Below, piece by piece: positions 28,419 through 36,612 of a stretch of 52,930 nucleotides of DNA. The stretch's first letter is position 1; every line of letters begins with the position of its first letter. Below the pieces are notes generated by a model. It worked only from the letters and a program-made list of their open reading frames with translations, did no database searches and was not told the DNA's origin. The position numbers were made by a program, and so were the translations under genes. This DNA comes from Clostridia bacterium (GTDB taxonomy: Bacteria; Bacillota; Clostridia; Oscillospirales; Acutalibacteraceae): assembly GCA_017522225.1 (NCBI GenBank), contig JAFWZR010000029.1:1-52930 (forward strand), written 5' to 3'.

Positions 28419-30188
28419 TTAAGTTAAGATATCTTTAATCTTATGAACAACAACCTGAATTGCATTCATTTCAACATTTACGGTTGCAAACGCTTCATCA
28501 AGCACCACGCCGTCAGCTGAATAAAGAGTAGCTGTAAGAGTTGCCGTACCCTTTGAATTTGCATAAACAACACCGTCTTCGTCAACCGAAGCAACCTCTT
28601 CATTGTCGCTTTTCCACTTTACATATCCGCCCTCTTCATCAAAATCTGCATTAAGCTTACCGCTTGAATTGTACTTAAGTCGGATATTGTGCCAGCTGAT
28701 TCTCAGCTTATCTTCGATATCAGGGTTAATTGCGAGCAATTCATCCGCATCAAGAATACGCACCCACGTCATTGTGACATAAGGCTGATGAACATTGATA
28801 ACGGTATTTATCTGTGACAGAAGAGTTGTAATTGCAGTGCGGTGGTTTTTGATAAGATCCAGCACTTCGATAAAAATGTCAATGAGACCTTCAACATCCT
28901 TATCTGTAAGCTCCGTACCCTTTGTCTTCTCGACAACATAATCTGCAAGATACGACTGATAACCGTCAGCTTTTATTTTCTCATAGTTTGACGGAATGAG
29001 CGAAACTGCAGTAGCAAAAGCCATCGTGCCGAGTGTTCTTGCGATATCCTTGACCGTACGCTTCTTACCGAGATACTGTCCCGTGAAGAAAATAAGCGAA
29101 TTCTCGTATCTGTCGACATAGCTTTCTCTGTCAACCATAACCTCAGTTGCAAGGTAAGAGAAAACATTTTTGAATATCAGTTCACAGGAAAGAGAATCTT
29201 CTTCGCTGTAGAAAAAGTCTTTGGATTCCTTGCCCGTATGATCCATAAATGAATCAAACTCTTTGCACGCATCGTTGTAAAGCGACTGGTAATTATCACT
29301 TCTGCTTGCAGAAGGAAGGTAGAGTGTTCTGCCGTAGGTTCTGAAGTTGAAGTTATCCATTACAAACATCGGGACATAGTCGCTGGGATTGATAATATTG
29401 AAGATGTTGTGATAAAGCTCATCACTTGCCTCAGGCTTACTTGTCGCCTGCGGTGTTTCGTAAAGATAGGCGTAAATATTATCATTTGTGAAGCCGACAT
29501 CCCTGATATAGTCTCTTTCGCCATTAAGTGAAGATGTGTAGTTTCCGTCTATAAGCTCGGCTGCGAAAAGATTTGCAATCGATGAGCCCCGGCTGTATCC
29601 CGGAATCAAGATCTTTACTTTGCCTTGAGTATCAAGATTCTTACAGTAATCGTTGAAATACTGAATTGTCGTCTGCTTTGCAATATCAAAGCCCTCGTGA
29701 TTAGCTCCCGTTCCTACACGGAGATTGCCTCCCCACTCCATACCGTAGTTACCGCTTCTGATTGCGGCAATAATGACAGTGGTCTGCTCCCCGTCAAGAA
29801 GAAGCTTCTTTGTACCGAGTGCAAGGCCGACAGTGTCGTAGCCTTCGGTATCGTAACCGTAGCTTGTGAAGTCATAGCCGCACTCTTCGAGCATCATTCT
29901 GATATTTTTGTCAGGATTTTCAGCATCAAACGAGCCGAACGATGCCATTGAAACACACAGCGCATACAGCGCAAGAGCGTGATTATAATCGTAGGCGTTG
30001 CCGGTGAAATAGTCGTCCGAATATTCATAAGGATAGATTATAGTTTCGTCAAACCAGTCGCAACGGAATTCATTTTTACCCGGCATCGGATCCTTATCCT
30101 TTTTAGCAAGAACAGGAGTCTGCACCCCGGAGAAGAACATCGCAGTTGCGAGAAGTGTCGAGATTATTCTGTTACTGTTCTGTTTCAG
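28419..30188 (-). CDS. Secreted lipase-like alpha/beta-hydrolase with Big2-type domain, CTG start
   Basis: The first in-frame ATG (30140) would cut a signal peptide in half. Upstream, GGAGG lies eight bases before a CTG (30186-30188) that opens (M)KQNSNRIISTLLATAMFF...PVLA, a complete signal peptide with an A-x-A-like end before KKDKD; no ATG, GTG or TTG is available in that frame. The 589-residue product has a nucleophile elbow GYSRGSSIANLF (GxSxG, class 3 lipase-like), and INPSDYVPM and TMTWVRI further on, and ends with a bacterial Ig-like Big2 domain (about 510-580: SDNEEVASVDEDGVVYANSK). Big2 domains often mediate adhesion. It is last in a unit with the PHP and ceramidase-like genes. Confidence 0.78.
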   Translation of the reverse strand: MKQNSNRIISTLLATAMFFSGVQTPVLAKKDKDPMPGKNEFRCDWFDETIIYPYEYSDDYFTGNAYDYNHALALYALCVSMASFGSFDAENPDKNIRMMLEECGYDFTSYGYDTEGYDTVGLALGTKKLLLDGEQTTVIIAAIRSGNYGMEWGGNLRVGTGANHEGFDIAKQTTIQYFNDYCKNLDTQGKVKILIPGYSRGSSIANLFAAELIDGNYTSSLNGERDYIRDVGFTNDNIYAYLYETPQATSKPEASDELYHNIFNIINPSDYVPMFVMDNFNFRTYGRTLYLPSASRSDNYQSLYNDACKEFDSFMDHTGKESKDFFYSEEDSLSCELIFKNVFSYLATEVMVDRESYVDRYENSLIFFTGQYLGKKRTVKDIARTLGTMAFATAVSLIPSNYEKIKADGYQSYLADYVVEKTKGTELTDKDVEGLIDIFIEVLDLIKNHRTAITTLLSQINTVINVHQPYVTMTWVRILDADELLAINPDIEDKLRISWHNIRLKYNSSGKLNADFDEEGGYVKWKSDNEEVASVDEDGVVYANSKGTATLTATLYSADGVVLDEAFATVNVEMNAIQVVVHKIKDILT

Positions 30189-30221
30189 CGGTTTCGCCTC
30201 CTTTCGTATATTCTGAGATAA

Positions 30222-30890
30222 TTATTTTATAATTTTAAATTCACCGCTACGGAGTATCTGCAACAAATCATCGTTGTTTCTGATTTTCTGCGTTGTTGTG
30301 ATTCCGCTTAAATTTTCAAGATGAGACTCACGGTGAAAGTCTGTACCGCCGACACGGATTTTCATATTATTCTCCTCAGCCCAGAGCTCCGCTTTTTGAT
30401 TGATATCGGTATCCTTGCCCTTGGCGTTGTATACCTCACAGCCGTCAAGATACTTAGGATTAGTTCTGAATATATATGGTCTGAACGGATGAGCCTGAAG
30501 AAAAATCATATTATGCTTTTTGCAAAGCTCGTAAAATCGGCGCGGATAATAAGTCATAAGATTGCCATGCTCACGGATAAACTCGGGAGTAACACCGTAA
30601 ACAAGATAATCGTTACCGTTACCGTAGAAGCGGATTTCCATTCCGAAAAGAACAGTAAAATCATCGCCTGCTGCGGCAAAAGCTTTTTCGTACCCGCTTA
30701 AGTAAAAATCTGTTTCCTTCTGCGGAGCAAAAAGATGCCTGTCAAGAAATGTCTGCGGAGAATAATGATCGGTAATAACCATTCCCGAATAGCCGTGTGC
30801 TTTATACAGCTCAACCGCTTTTTCAGCGGGACAAGCGGCACACCTGCTGACATCCCCCGTGTGACAATGCAATTCATATTTATATTCCAT
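30222..30890 (-). CDS. PHP-domain phosphoesterase-like protein (cytoplasmic)
   Basis: A 222-residue PHP protein with metal-binding motifs YELHCHTGDVSRCA, MVITDHYSPQTF, FGMEIRFYGNGND, FLQAHPFRP and VGGTDFHRESH, in the canonical order. No signal peptide. PHP proteins of this size include histidinol phosphatase-like and nucleotide phosphoesterase enzymes; the substrate is unknown. The ATG at 30890 follows AGAGG by six bases; the frame extends to a GTG at 30920 without ribosome binding site. It lies between the ceramidase-like gene (51 bases upstream) and the secreted lipase-like gene (33 bases downstream). Confidence 0.85.
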   Translation of the reverse strand: MEYKYELHCHTGDVSRCAACPAEKAVELYKAHGYSGMVITDHYSPQTFLDRHLFAPQKETDFYLSGYEKAFAAAGDDFTVLFGMEIRFYGNGNDYLVYGVTPEFIREHGNLMTYYPRRFYELCKKHNMIFLQAHPFRPYIFRTNPKYLDGCEVYNAKGKDTDINQKAELWAEENNMKIRVGGTDFHRESHLENLSGITTTQKIRNNDDLLQILRSGEFKIIK

Positions 30891-30941
30891 TTTAAACCTC
30901 TGACATAGGTAGGACAGCACAAAAGTGTACTGTCCCGTAAA

Positions 30942-32375
30942 TTATTTAACTCTGCTCATAATGTCTGCAAATGTCTCGGAGAGAGTCTTTGCAGCTGAGT
31001 AACCGAGTGAATTTGTTTCGTGATAATGACCGCGGTCAAACTTATCCTTACCTGTGCTGAGGTACGGCTGAGTTTTGTGAAGAATGAAGTCATTGGGCGG
31101 TACAACATAGCCTGTAAAGTCGTTGGATACGCCGAAGACGAGAAGGTTTTCGTCTCCTGAAATCTCGACAAATGTTGGCGGATTGATTTCCGGACCTCTG
31201 CCTGTTGAGGATTTTTCTGCAGAGTCTGCACCGCCGTATGCAATTTCAGGGAATGCTTCACCGGGGATAAGAAGAACCTGCTGTGTACCTATCTTCATAT
31301 ATGTCATCTCTGACACAAGAGCCATTTTAAGCTCTGCGCTCTCGCTTGGCACCATCTTTGAGCTCATAACCTTGAGCATTGCAAGGAAAGCAAGAACACC
31401 GTTATCCGCGTGATAATGGAACGGCTGCTGAAGGACTGTAATCTCTGCAGGCATTTTCTCGTCATTGTCAATTCTTAGTGCACCTGCAGCAAGAGCCTTA
31501 CCCTGCTTTTCTGTGCGAACCCATCTGTCCTCCTCATCATTGAAGCTGCCGGGATCAACAGCACCGATTGCGCCGATGCCGAAGAGTATGTTGACATCCT
31601 TCTCTGCATAAATTGCCTGACGAAGGAAGTACGGATAATCAGCACTGCAGAGAGTGTTGCCGCCACCGAGGGTATTCGGATGAGCTGCAAAGTTGAGAAG
31701 CCATGTTTCCTTTGTACCGTTATCGGGAACAAAACGGAAGCGTGTAAGAGTATCGTTCACATTGAGCGGTTCACGTCTCTTATAGTTAGCCTCAGGCACA
31801 TGAGTTGTACCGAGATAGAGGTCGCCTGTTGTTCTGTTTTCGTAAGCTTCGATGCAGATTTCCTTGATTGTCTTGAAAATCTTCTGCATATACGTGTCCA
31901 CCTTGCCTGTGAACGGAAGTCTGCCCCAATAGCCGACTGTGTCAAAGCCTGCATGCTGATGTGTACAGCAGATGTTGATTGCCTTACATTTTGCTGTTTT
32001 GCAGAAATCTGCAAGGCTCTCACGGATGAGTGTTACCTCTGTGTTTGTAAGGCCGATGATATCAGCAGTAACGATGATTATACCGCCCTCTTCACCGACA
32101 CCAAGCCACATTGCACTGGCTGTAAGGTTATCGTGAATGCCTGTCATATCCTGAGCCATTCTATGACCTGCGATGTAATATTTCTTATCACCGAAATCAT
32201 CGGGCATCATTTCTCTTGTAGAAAAGCCGACATCGTATTTTGTATCCTTATTGTTTCTTATTACAGTGGGCTGTACCTTTTCAACAGCCGGTGCCGCACC
32301 TTTTTTGCAAAGCTTGTTGCCTTTTTTAGTTGCTATTTTTTTGACAGCTGATGCTGCAAGATCGCCTAAATCCAT
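30942..32375 (-). CDS. Neutral ceramidase-like protein (cytoplasmic)
   Basis: A 477-residue relative of the secreted protein at 16858-18621, without signal peptide. Shared landmarks: GFSTREMMPDD and YYIAGHRMAQD at the N-terminus, ICCTHQHAGFDTVGYWG (zinc histidines), NFAAHPNTLGGGN...SADYPYFL, LIPGEAFPEIAYGG and SNDFTGYVVPPNDF. In the segment where neutral ceramidases have the catalytic serine (GDVSPN) this protein reads GAVDPGS, so the serine position is Asp. The reaction is therefore doubtful; it might be a different amidase or a non-ceramidase hydrolase. The ATG at 32375 follows AGGAGG. First gene of a three-gene unit. Confidence 0.75.
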   Translation of the reverse strand: MDLGDLAASAVKKIATKKGNKLCKKGAAPAVEKVQPTVIRNNKDTKYDVGFSTREMMPDDFGDKKYYIAGHRMAQDMTGIHDNLTASAMWLGVGEEGGIIIVTADIIGLTNTEVTLIRESLADFCKTAKCKAINICCTHQHAGFDTVGYWGRLPFTGKVDTYMQKIFKTIKEICIEAYENRTTGDLYLGTTHVPEANYKRREPLNVNDTLTRFRFVPDNGTKETWLLNFAAHPNTLGGGNTLCSADYPYFLRQAIYAEKDVNILFGIGAIGAVDPGSFNDEEDRWVRTEKQGKALAAGALRIDNDEKMPAEITVLQQPFHYHADNGVLAFLAMLKVMSSKMVPSESAELKMALVSEMTYMKIGTQQVLLIPGEAFPEIAYGGADSAEKSSTGRGPEINPPTFVEISGDENLLVFGVSNDFTGYVVPPNDFILHKTQPYLSTGKDKFDRGHYHETNSLGYSAAKTLSETFADIMSRVK

Positions 32376-32461
32376 AATAACTAACCTCCTGCAATATATT
32401 TCCGAATACATTATACCACAATGTGCAGTATGCTACAAGTAAATTTTATATGAACAAACAA

Positions 32462-32490
32462 TTGAAATGCAAGATAATGTCTGTTATAAT
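32462..32490 (+). promoter_or_regulatory. Promoter of the M20 peptidase gene
   Basis: TTGAAA (32462-32467), 17-base spacer, TATAAT (32485-32490), 35 bases upstream of the ATG. Confidence 0.75.
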
Positions 32491-32525
32491 TAATCAAATC
32501 AAAATAATTCAAAGAGGCGATCATT

Positions 32526-33968
32526 ATGAAATACGTTCTTTACGTGATTCTTGCCGTTATTGCAGTGCTTGTACTGCTTTTGCTTGCGGCAGTTGTACGA
32601 ACAGCCCTTATGAAAACAAAAAAGGCTGATTACATTCCGAATCCCGATCCGAAGAGGACCAAGGAATATGTTTCCAAGCTTTCGGAAATGGTTCAGTATG
32701 AAACAATTTCCAAACGCGGTGAAGTCAATACCGAAAAATTCCTCGGCTTTCACAAGGTGCTCGAGAAGCTTTTTCCGACAGTTCACGAAAAGCTTGAGAA
32801 AACAGAAATTGACGGAAACCTCCTCTTCAAATGGAAGGGTAAGTCAAGCGAAAAGCCTATACTTATTATGAGCCATCAGGACGTTGTTGAGGCTACAGGC
32901 GAATGGAAGTACCCTCCCTTCAGCGGTGAGGTTGCAGAGGGCAAGGTCTGGGGACGCGGCACATCAGATACCAAATGTACTGTTATGGCATTTTTACAGG
33001 CTGTTGAAGAGCTTCTCAAGGATGGCTATACTCCCGACTGCGATGTTTATATTGCCAGCAGCTGTACAGAAGAAATCGGCGGTGACGGTGCTCCGAAGAT
33101 TGTTGATTACCTTGACAAACAGGGCGTAAAGCTCTTCCTCGTATGCGATGAGGGTGGCGGAATTATCCAGGATCCGATGGCAGGTATCAAGGGCAATTTT
33201 GCTATGGTCGGTGTTTTTGAAAAGGGTTACGGTGATGTTAAGTTCATCGCTCGCTCCAACGGCGGTCACGCAAGTGCTCCTCCGAAGAACACTCCGCTTG
33301 CAAGACTTTCAAAGTTTGTTGCGGCTGTCGAAAAGAAGAATCCCTTCAAGGTTGAATTTATGCCTGAGGTTGAGGCAATGTTCACACAGCTTGCTCCCTA
33401 CGCAGGCTTCGGTCTGAGACTTATTTTCGGTAACCTCTGGCTTTTCAAGCCGCTTATGAAAAAGCTTCTTCCTATGATTAGCGCACAGGCAGGCGCTATG
33501 CTTTCAACAACAATTGCGTTCACAATGGCTGAAGGCTCAAACGGATATAACGTTATCCCTCAGGAGGCTTCGATATGTGCAAATATGAGATATATCCCTC
33601 ATCAGGGAACCGACGAAAGTCTCGAGGTCATCACAAGCCTTGCAAAGAAATTTGACATTGAAACTGAGGTTATCTACAGAGGCTATCCGTCTCCCAGCGT
33701 TGACATTCACGGTGAAGCATTTAAAATGGTTGAGAGTGCAATTAACGAGTGCTTCCCCGGTGTAGGCTGCAGTCCGTATGTTGTTACAGGTGCAACTGAC
33801 GCAAGATTCTATTCTAAAATCTGTGACAGCTGTGTTCGCTTTGCTCCCGTTATTTACGGTCCCGAGCAGATGAAGGGCATGCACGGTCTTAACGAAAACA
33901 TCGAATGTAACACGCTCGAGGGTGCAGTTGATTTCTACAAAAAGATTATCACAATGCAGAAAAGATAA
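32526..33968 (+). CDS. M20 family metallopeptidase, PM20D1/carboxypeptidase S-like, membrane-anchored
   Basis: A 480-residue zinc peptidase with one N-terminal membrane helix (about 3-28) and the catalytic domain outside or facing the membrane. Metal ligands are seen in ILIMSHQDVVEA, GRGTSDTKCTVMAFLQA, SSCTEEIGGDG, VCDEGGG and the late KGMHGLNENI. The lid domain follows about 200-340. This architecture matches carboxypeptidase S and mammalian PM20D1, which hydrolyses or forms N-fatty-acyl amino acids; the bacterial substrate is unknown, with dipeptides or N-acyl amino acids as candidates. The ATG follows AGAGGCG. It stands alone between its promoter and a bidirectional terminator. Confidence 0.88.
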   Translation: MKYVLYVILAVIAVLVLLLLAAVVRTALMKTKKADYIPNPDPKRTKEYVSKLSEMVQYETISKRGEVNTEKFLGFHKVLEKLFPTVHEKLEKTEIDGNLLFKWKGKSSEKPILIMSHQDVVEATGEWKYPPFSGEVAEGKVWGRGTSDTKCTVMAFLQAVEELLKDGYTPDCDVYIASSCTEEIGGDGAPKIVDYLDKQGVKLFLVCDEGGGIIQDPMAGIKGNFAMVGVFEKGYGDVKFIARSNGGHASAPPKNTPLARLSKFVAAVEKKNPFKVEFMPEVEAMFTQLAPYAGFGLRLIFGNLWLFKPLMKKLLPMISAQAGAMLSTTIAFTMAEGSNGYNVIPQEASICANMRYIPHQGTDESLEVITSLAKKFDIETEVIYRGYPSPSVDIHGEAFKMVESAINECFPGVGCSPYVVTGATDARFYSKICDSCVRFAPVIYGPEQMKGMHGLNENIECNTLEGAVDFYKKIITMQKR

Positions 33969-33980
33969 ATGCAAAAAGTT

Positions 33981-34020
33981 AAGCAGTATTGAGTTTTCTC
34001 AATACTGCTTATTTTTTGTT
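33981..34020. terminator. Bidirectional terminator between M20 and acyl-CoA ligase genes
   Basis: AAGCAGTATTGAG and CTCAATACTGCTT (33981-34010) pair around TTTT; ATTTTTTG follows on the plus strand and AACTTTTTG on the minus strand. It overlaps the end of the ligase gene by two bases. Confidence 0.85.
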
Positions 34021-35602
34021 ATCTGTTACGCTTTATTTTCTTTGTTGTGGTCTTCGGAAATTCCGTGTCGGTGAACTTAATCTTTGCCATACGCTTGAAA
34101 TTAGGCAGCTTCTGATTGAGCTGATTTATCTTCGACTTGATTTTGCCCTCAACTCCGTCAATCTCTGTATCCGGATAAATCTCAGCAACAATTTTGTCAT
34201 TTTCACCGTAAACAAGAGTTTCCTTGACCTCGGGTATATTGTTCATAATAAGTGACTCGAGCTCTTCCGGAACAACGTTTTTGCCGTTAGAAAGAATGAT
34301 AAGATTTTTCTTTCTGCCTTCAATGTAAAGAAGTCCATCCTCGTCAATGCTTCCGAGGTCACCTGTTCTGAACCACTCACCGTCAAATGCATCTGCGGTT
34401 GCTTTTTCATTCTTATAATAGCCGAGGAAAACCGTAGGACCCTTGATCTGGATTTCACCGTCAACAACACGGCCCTCAAGTTCGGGCTGAATAGCGCCAA
34501 CGCTCGCAGGGGCAAAATGCTTTGTTCTCATCGTCGAAATAATCGGCGAACATTCCGTTATACCGTAACCGTTTGTTACGGTAATACCGATATCCCTGAA
34601 GCCCTTGATATATTTTTCATCAATAGCGGAGCCGCCGGTGATAAGCATTTCAAGATTACCGCCGAATGCATCAAACACCTGTTTGAAGACCTTGCGACGG
34701 ATATCAATGCCGACCTTAAGAAGTGCATTACTGACCTTGATCATTGTCTTAAAAAGCTTTTCCTTGCCGCCTGCACGGACATTGCTCCATATTTTGTTGT
34801 AAATCACAATAAGAAGCATAGGAACAACAGAAATATGCTTAGGCTTCGCATATTTTATATCGTCAAATGCACGCTTGAGGCTTGTGTTGATAAATACAGG
34901 GAAGCCGACCAGCATCTGACAGAGCACACAAGCCATAAATCCGAAAGTATGATAAAGAGGGAGAAGAGCAACCGTGCCCTCGGGAATACTGAGATTTTTA
35001 AGACTGATAACAGCATCCTTGGCAAGACCCTTATGACTGAGCATAACACCTTTAGGCTCGGATGTTGTACCTGAGGTAAACACGATTGCACACATACGCT
35101 CTGCATCAATCTTTGTCTCGTCAAAGCTGTTGTCACCGTTTCGGATAAACTCATTGCCCTTTTCTATAAGCTCGGCATAGCTATCAAAGCAGATGCTCTG
35201 AACATCACAGAATTCAGCAATATCCGAATATGTCTGAGAATAAAGGAATAAATCTGTATCGCTTTGTGTAAGCTGAAATTTTACATCCTTTGCAACATTT
35301 TCCTTATCAATAGGAACAACCACATTACCGCTGTTTACAACTGCAAAATACGTTATAATCCATTCATAGCTGTTTTCACCCATAACGGCGATGTGCTTAT
35401 CTTTAAAGCCGATGCTGTGAAGATAAGTGCCGAGTGCTCTGACATCATCAGCCACCTGCCTGAAGGATTTTACAATTTCCTGCTTTTGCTCTCTGTACCA
35501 GAAAGCTTTCTTGTCTGCGTATTCCTTCGCGCAGTATTCAACAAGCTCCTTTAAATCCTTCGGTTCGTAAACTTCGTTATAAGGATATTTTTTATTAGTC
35601 AT
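34019..35602 (-). CDS. AMP-dependent acyl-CoA synthetase/ligase
   Basis: Adenylate-forming enzyme, most like long-chain fatty acid-CoA ligases. The 527-residue protein has the P-loop-like motif VFTSGTTSEPKGVMLSH (about 170-190), LPLYHTFGF, TNGYGITECSP (A5), WFRTGDLG (A7) and GRKKNLIILSNGKNV (A8), with the catalytic Lys near the C-terminus (TTKKIKR). Cytoplasmic or membrane-associated. The ATG follows GGGGGAAG. It lies 34 bases downstream of the DUF1295 gene, probably in the same transcript, suggesting a shared lipid function. The acyl substrate is unknown. Confidence 0.92.
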   Translation of the reverse strand: MTNKKYPYNEVYEPKDLKELVEYCAKEYADKKAFWYREQKQEIVKSFRQVADDVRALGTYLHSIGFKDKHIAVMGENSYEWIITYFAVVNSGNVVVPIDKENVAKDVKFQLTQSDTDLFLYSQTYSDIAEFCDVQSICFDSYAELIEKGNEFIRNGDNSFDETKIDAERMCAIVFTSGTTSEPKGVMLSHKGLAKDAVISLKNLSIPEGTVALLPLYHTFGFMACVLCQMLVGFPVFINTSLKRAFDDIKYAKPKHISVVPMLLIVIYNKIWSNVRAGGKEKLFKTMIKVSNALLKVGIDIRRKVFKQVFDAFGGNLEMLITGGSAIDEKYIKGFRDIGITVTNGYGITECSPIISTMRTKHFAPASVGAIQPELEGRVVDGEIQIKGPTVFLGYYKNEKATADAFDGEWFRTGDLGSIDEDGLLYIEGRKKNLIILSNGKNVVPEELESLIMNNIPEVKETLVYGENDKIVAEIYPDTEIDGVEGKIKSKINQLNQKLPNFKRMAKIKFTDTEFPKTTTKKIKRNR

Positions 35603-35636
35603 AATGGTCTTCCCCCGTTCTTTATAAGCAACAATT

Positions 35637-36437
35637 TTACGCTACAAGCCACTTATACTTTTCCACACTGTAAAGCGGAACAAACGGCACCATAATAGGT
35701 ACTGTTTTTACATACTTCTGATACTCGGGATCCTTGCCGTAATTCTTATTCTGACGGATTTCAAGACGGCGTGCGCCCGAGAACATAACAAAAATTATAC
35801 CGATATAACCGATTGCCACAACAAGCCACTGCCAGCCCGTAACAGCACCTATACCTGAAATAAGAACTCCTGTCCAGAATATCATCTCACCGAGATAATT
35901 CGGGCAACGGACAATTTTATAAAGTCCTGTATCAACAAAGCGACGGGGATTTTTCTTTTTCGAGTTGTTTTTCTGAATGTCTGCAACTGTTTCGAACACA
36001 ATGCCGAAGAGCATAACTGCGGCGCCGATATATGTCCACACATCACTGCCCGACACATTTACAAGACGGTAAAAAACGCCTGAAACCTGAGTAACATAAA
36101 GTGCAGCGCAGGTAACCCAGATAGCAATTTTAACACCGAACGGAACAGATTTACCGTCTTTGATTTCGCCTGTCATATTCTTCTTATAAGATGAGCTTTT
36201 AAGCTCTCTGTAAGCCAGATAGCCGCCCAGACGGCAACCGTAAATTATGAAAAGCAAACAGCACAGCACCGTTCCGGGAGTGAGGGTTTTACCGTACAAC
36301 AGCATCATCAGAAGGCCCTCGCCTGCGATTGAAAATCCGTAACCGATTGAAATAAACCATACATAGTTTTTAAATCCGATTGAAGAAATAATCATTGCGG
36401 CAGCAAAAAGCAGCCAGAAATTTAACGGTAAAACCAT
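35637..36437 (-). CDS. DUF1295 membrane protein (steroid reductase/ICMT-like)
   Basis: A 266-residue integral membrane protein with seven or more hydrophobic helices. The C-terminal part RCPNYLGEMIFWTG and the segment GARRLEIRQNKNYG...EYQKYVKTVP match DUF1295, related to isoprenylcysteine methyltransferases and steroid 5-alpha-reductases; the PNYLGE motif lies in the cofactor region. The activity in bacteria is mostly unknown. AGGAG lies before the ATG at 36437; the frame opens at 36503 without a good site. Upstream gene of the pair with the acyl-CoA ligase. Confidence 0.85.
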   Translation of the reverse strand: MVLPLNFWLLFAAAMIISSIGFKNYVWFISIGYGFSIAGEGLLMMLLYGKTLTPGTVLCCLLFIIYGCRLGGYLAYRELKSSSYKKNMTGEIKDGKSVPFGVKIAIWVTCAALYVTQVSGVFYRLVNVSGSDVWTYIGAAVMLFGIVFETVADIQKNNSKKKNPRRFVDTGLYKIVRCPNYLGEMIFWTGVLISGIGAVTGWQWLVVAIGYIGIIFVMFSGARRLEIRQNKNYGKDPEYQKYVKTVPIMVPFVPLYSVEKYKWLVA

Positions 36438-36546
36438 TTTGACTCTCCTTTTTATTAACCTTATTTGACATTTTATTTTAGCACTATATGTCAATATTGT
36501 CAATTATTTAACAAAATGCTGATTTAGAATAATAAAGCGTTACTGT

Positions 36547-36577
36547 AAAAAATACCGGTACCTTGTGATACCGGTAT
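36547..36577 (-). terminator. Terminator of pdp
   Basis: On the minus strand ATACCGGTA and TACCGGTAT (36552-36577) form a stem around an eight-base loop, followed by TTTTTAC. It lies 36 bases after the pdp stop codon. Confidence 0.8.
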
Positions 36578-36612
36578 TATATATGATTTATAACCAATAT
36601 ATATTTCCGTTT

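Noticed and set aside
30898-30935. Inverted repeat GGACAG...CTGTCC between the ceramidase-like and PHP genes
   Set aside because: The stem has a bulge and no T tract follows on the minus strand, so it is not called as a terminator.
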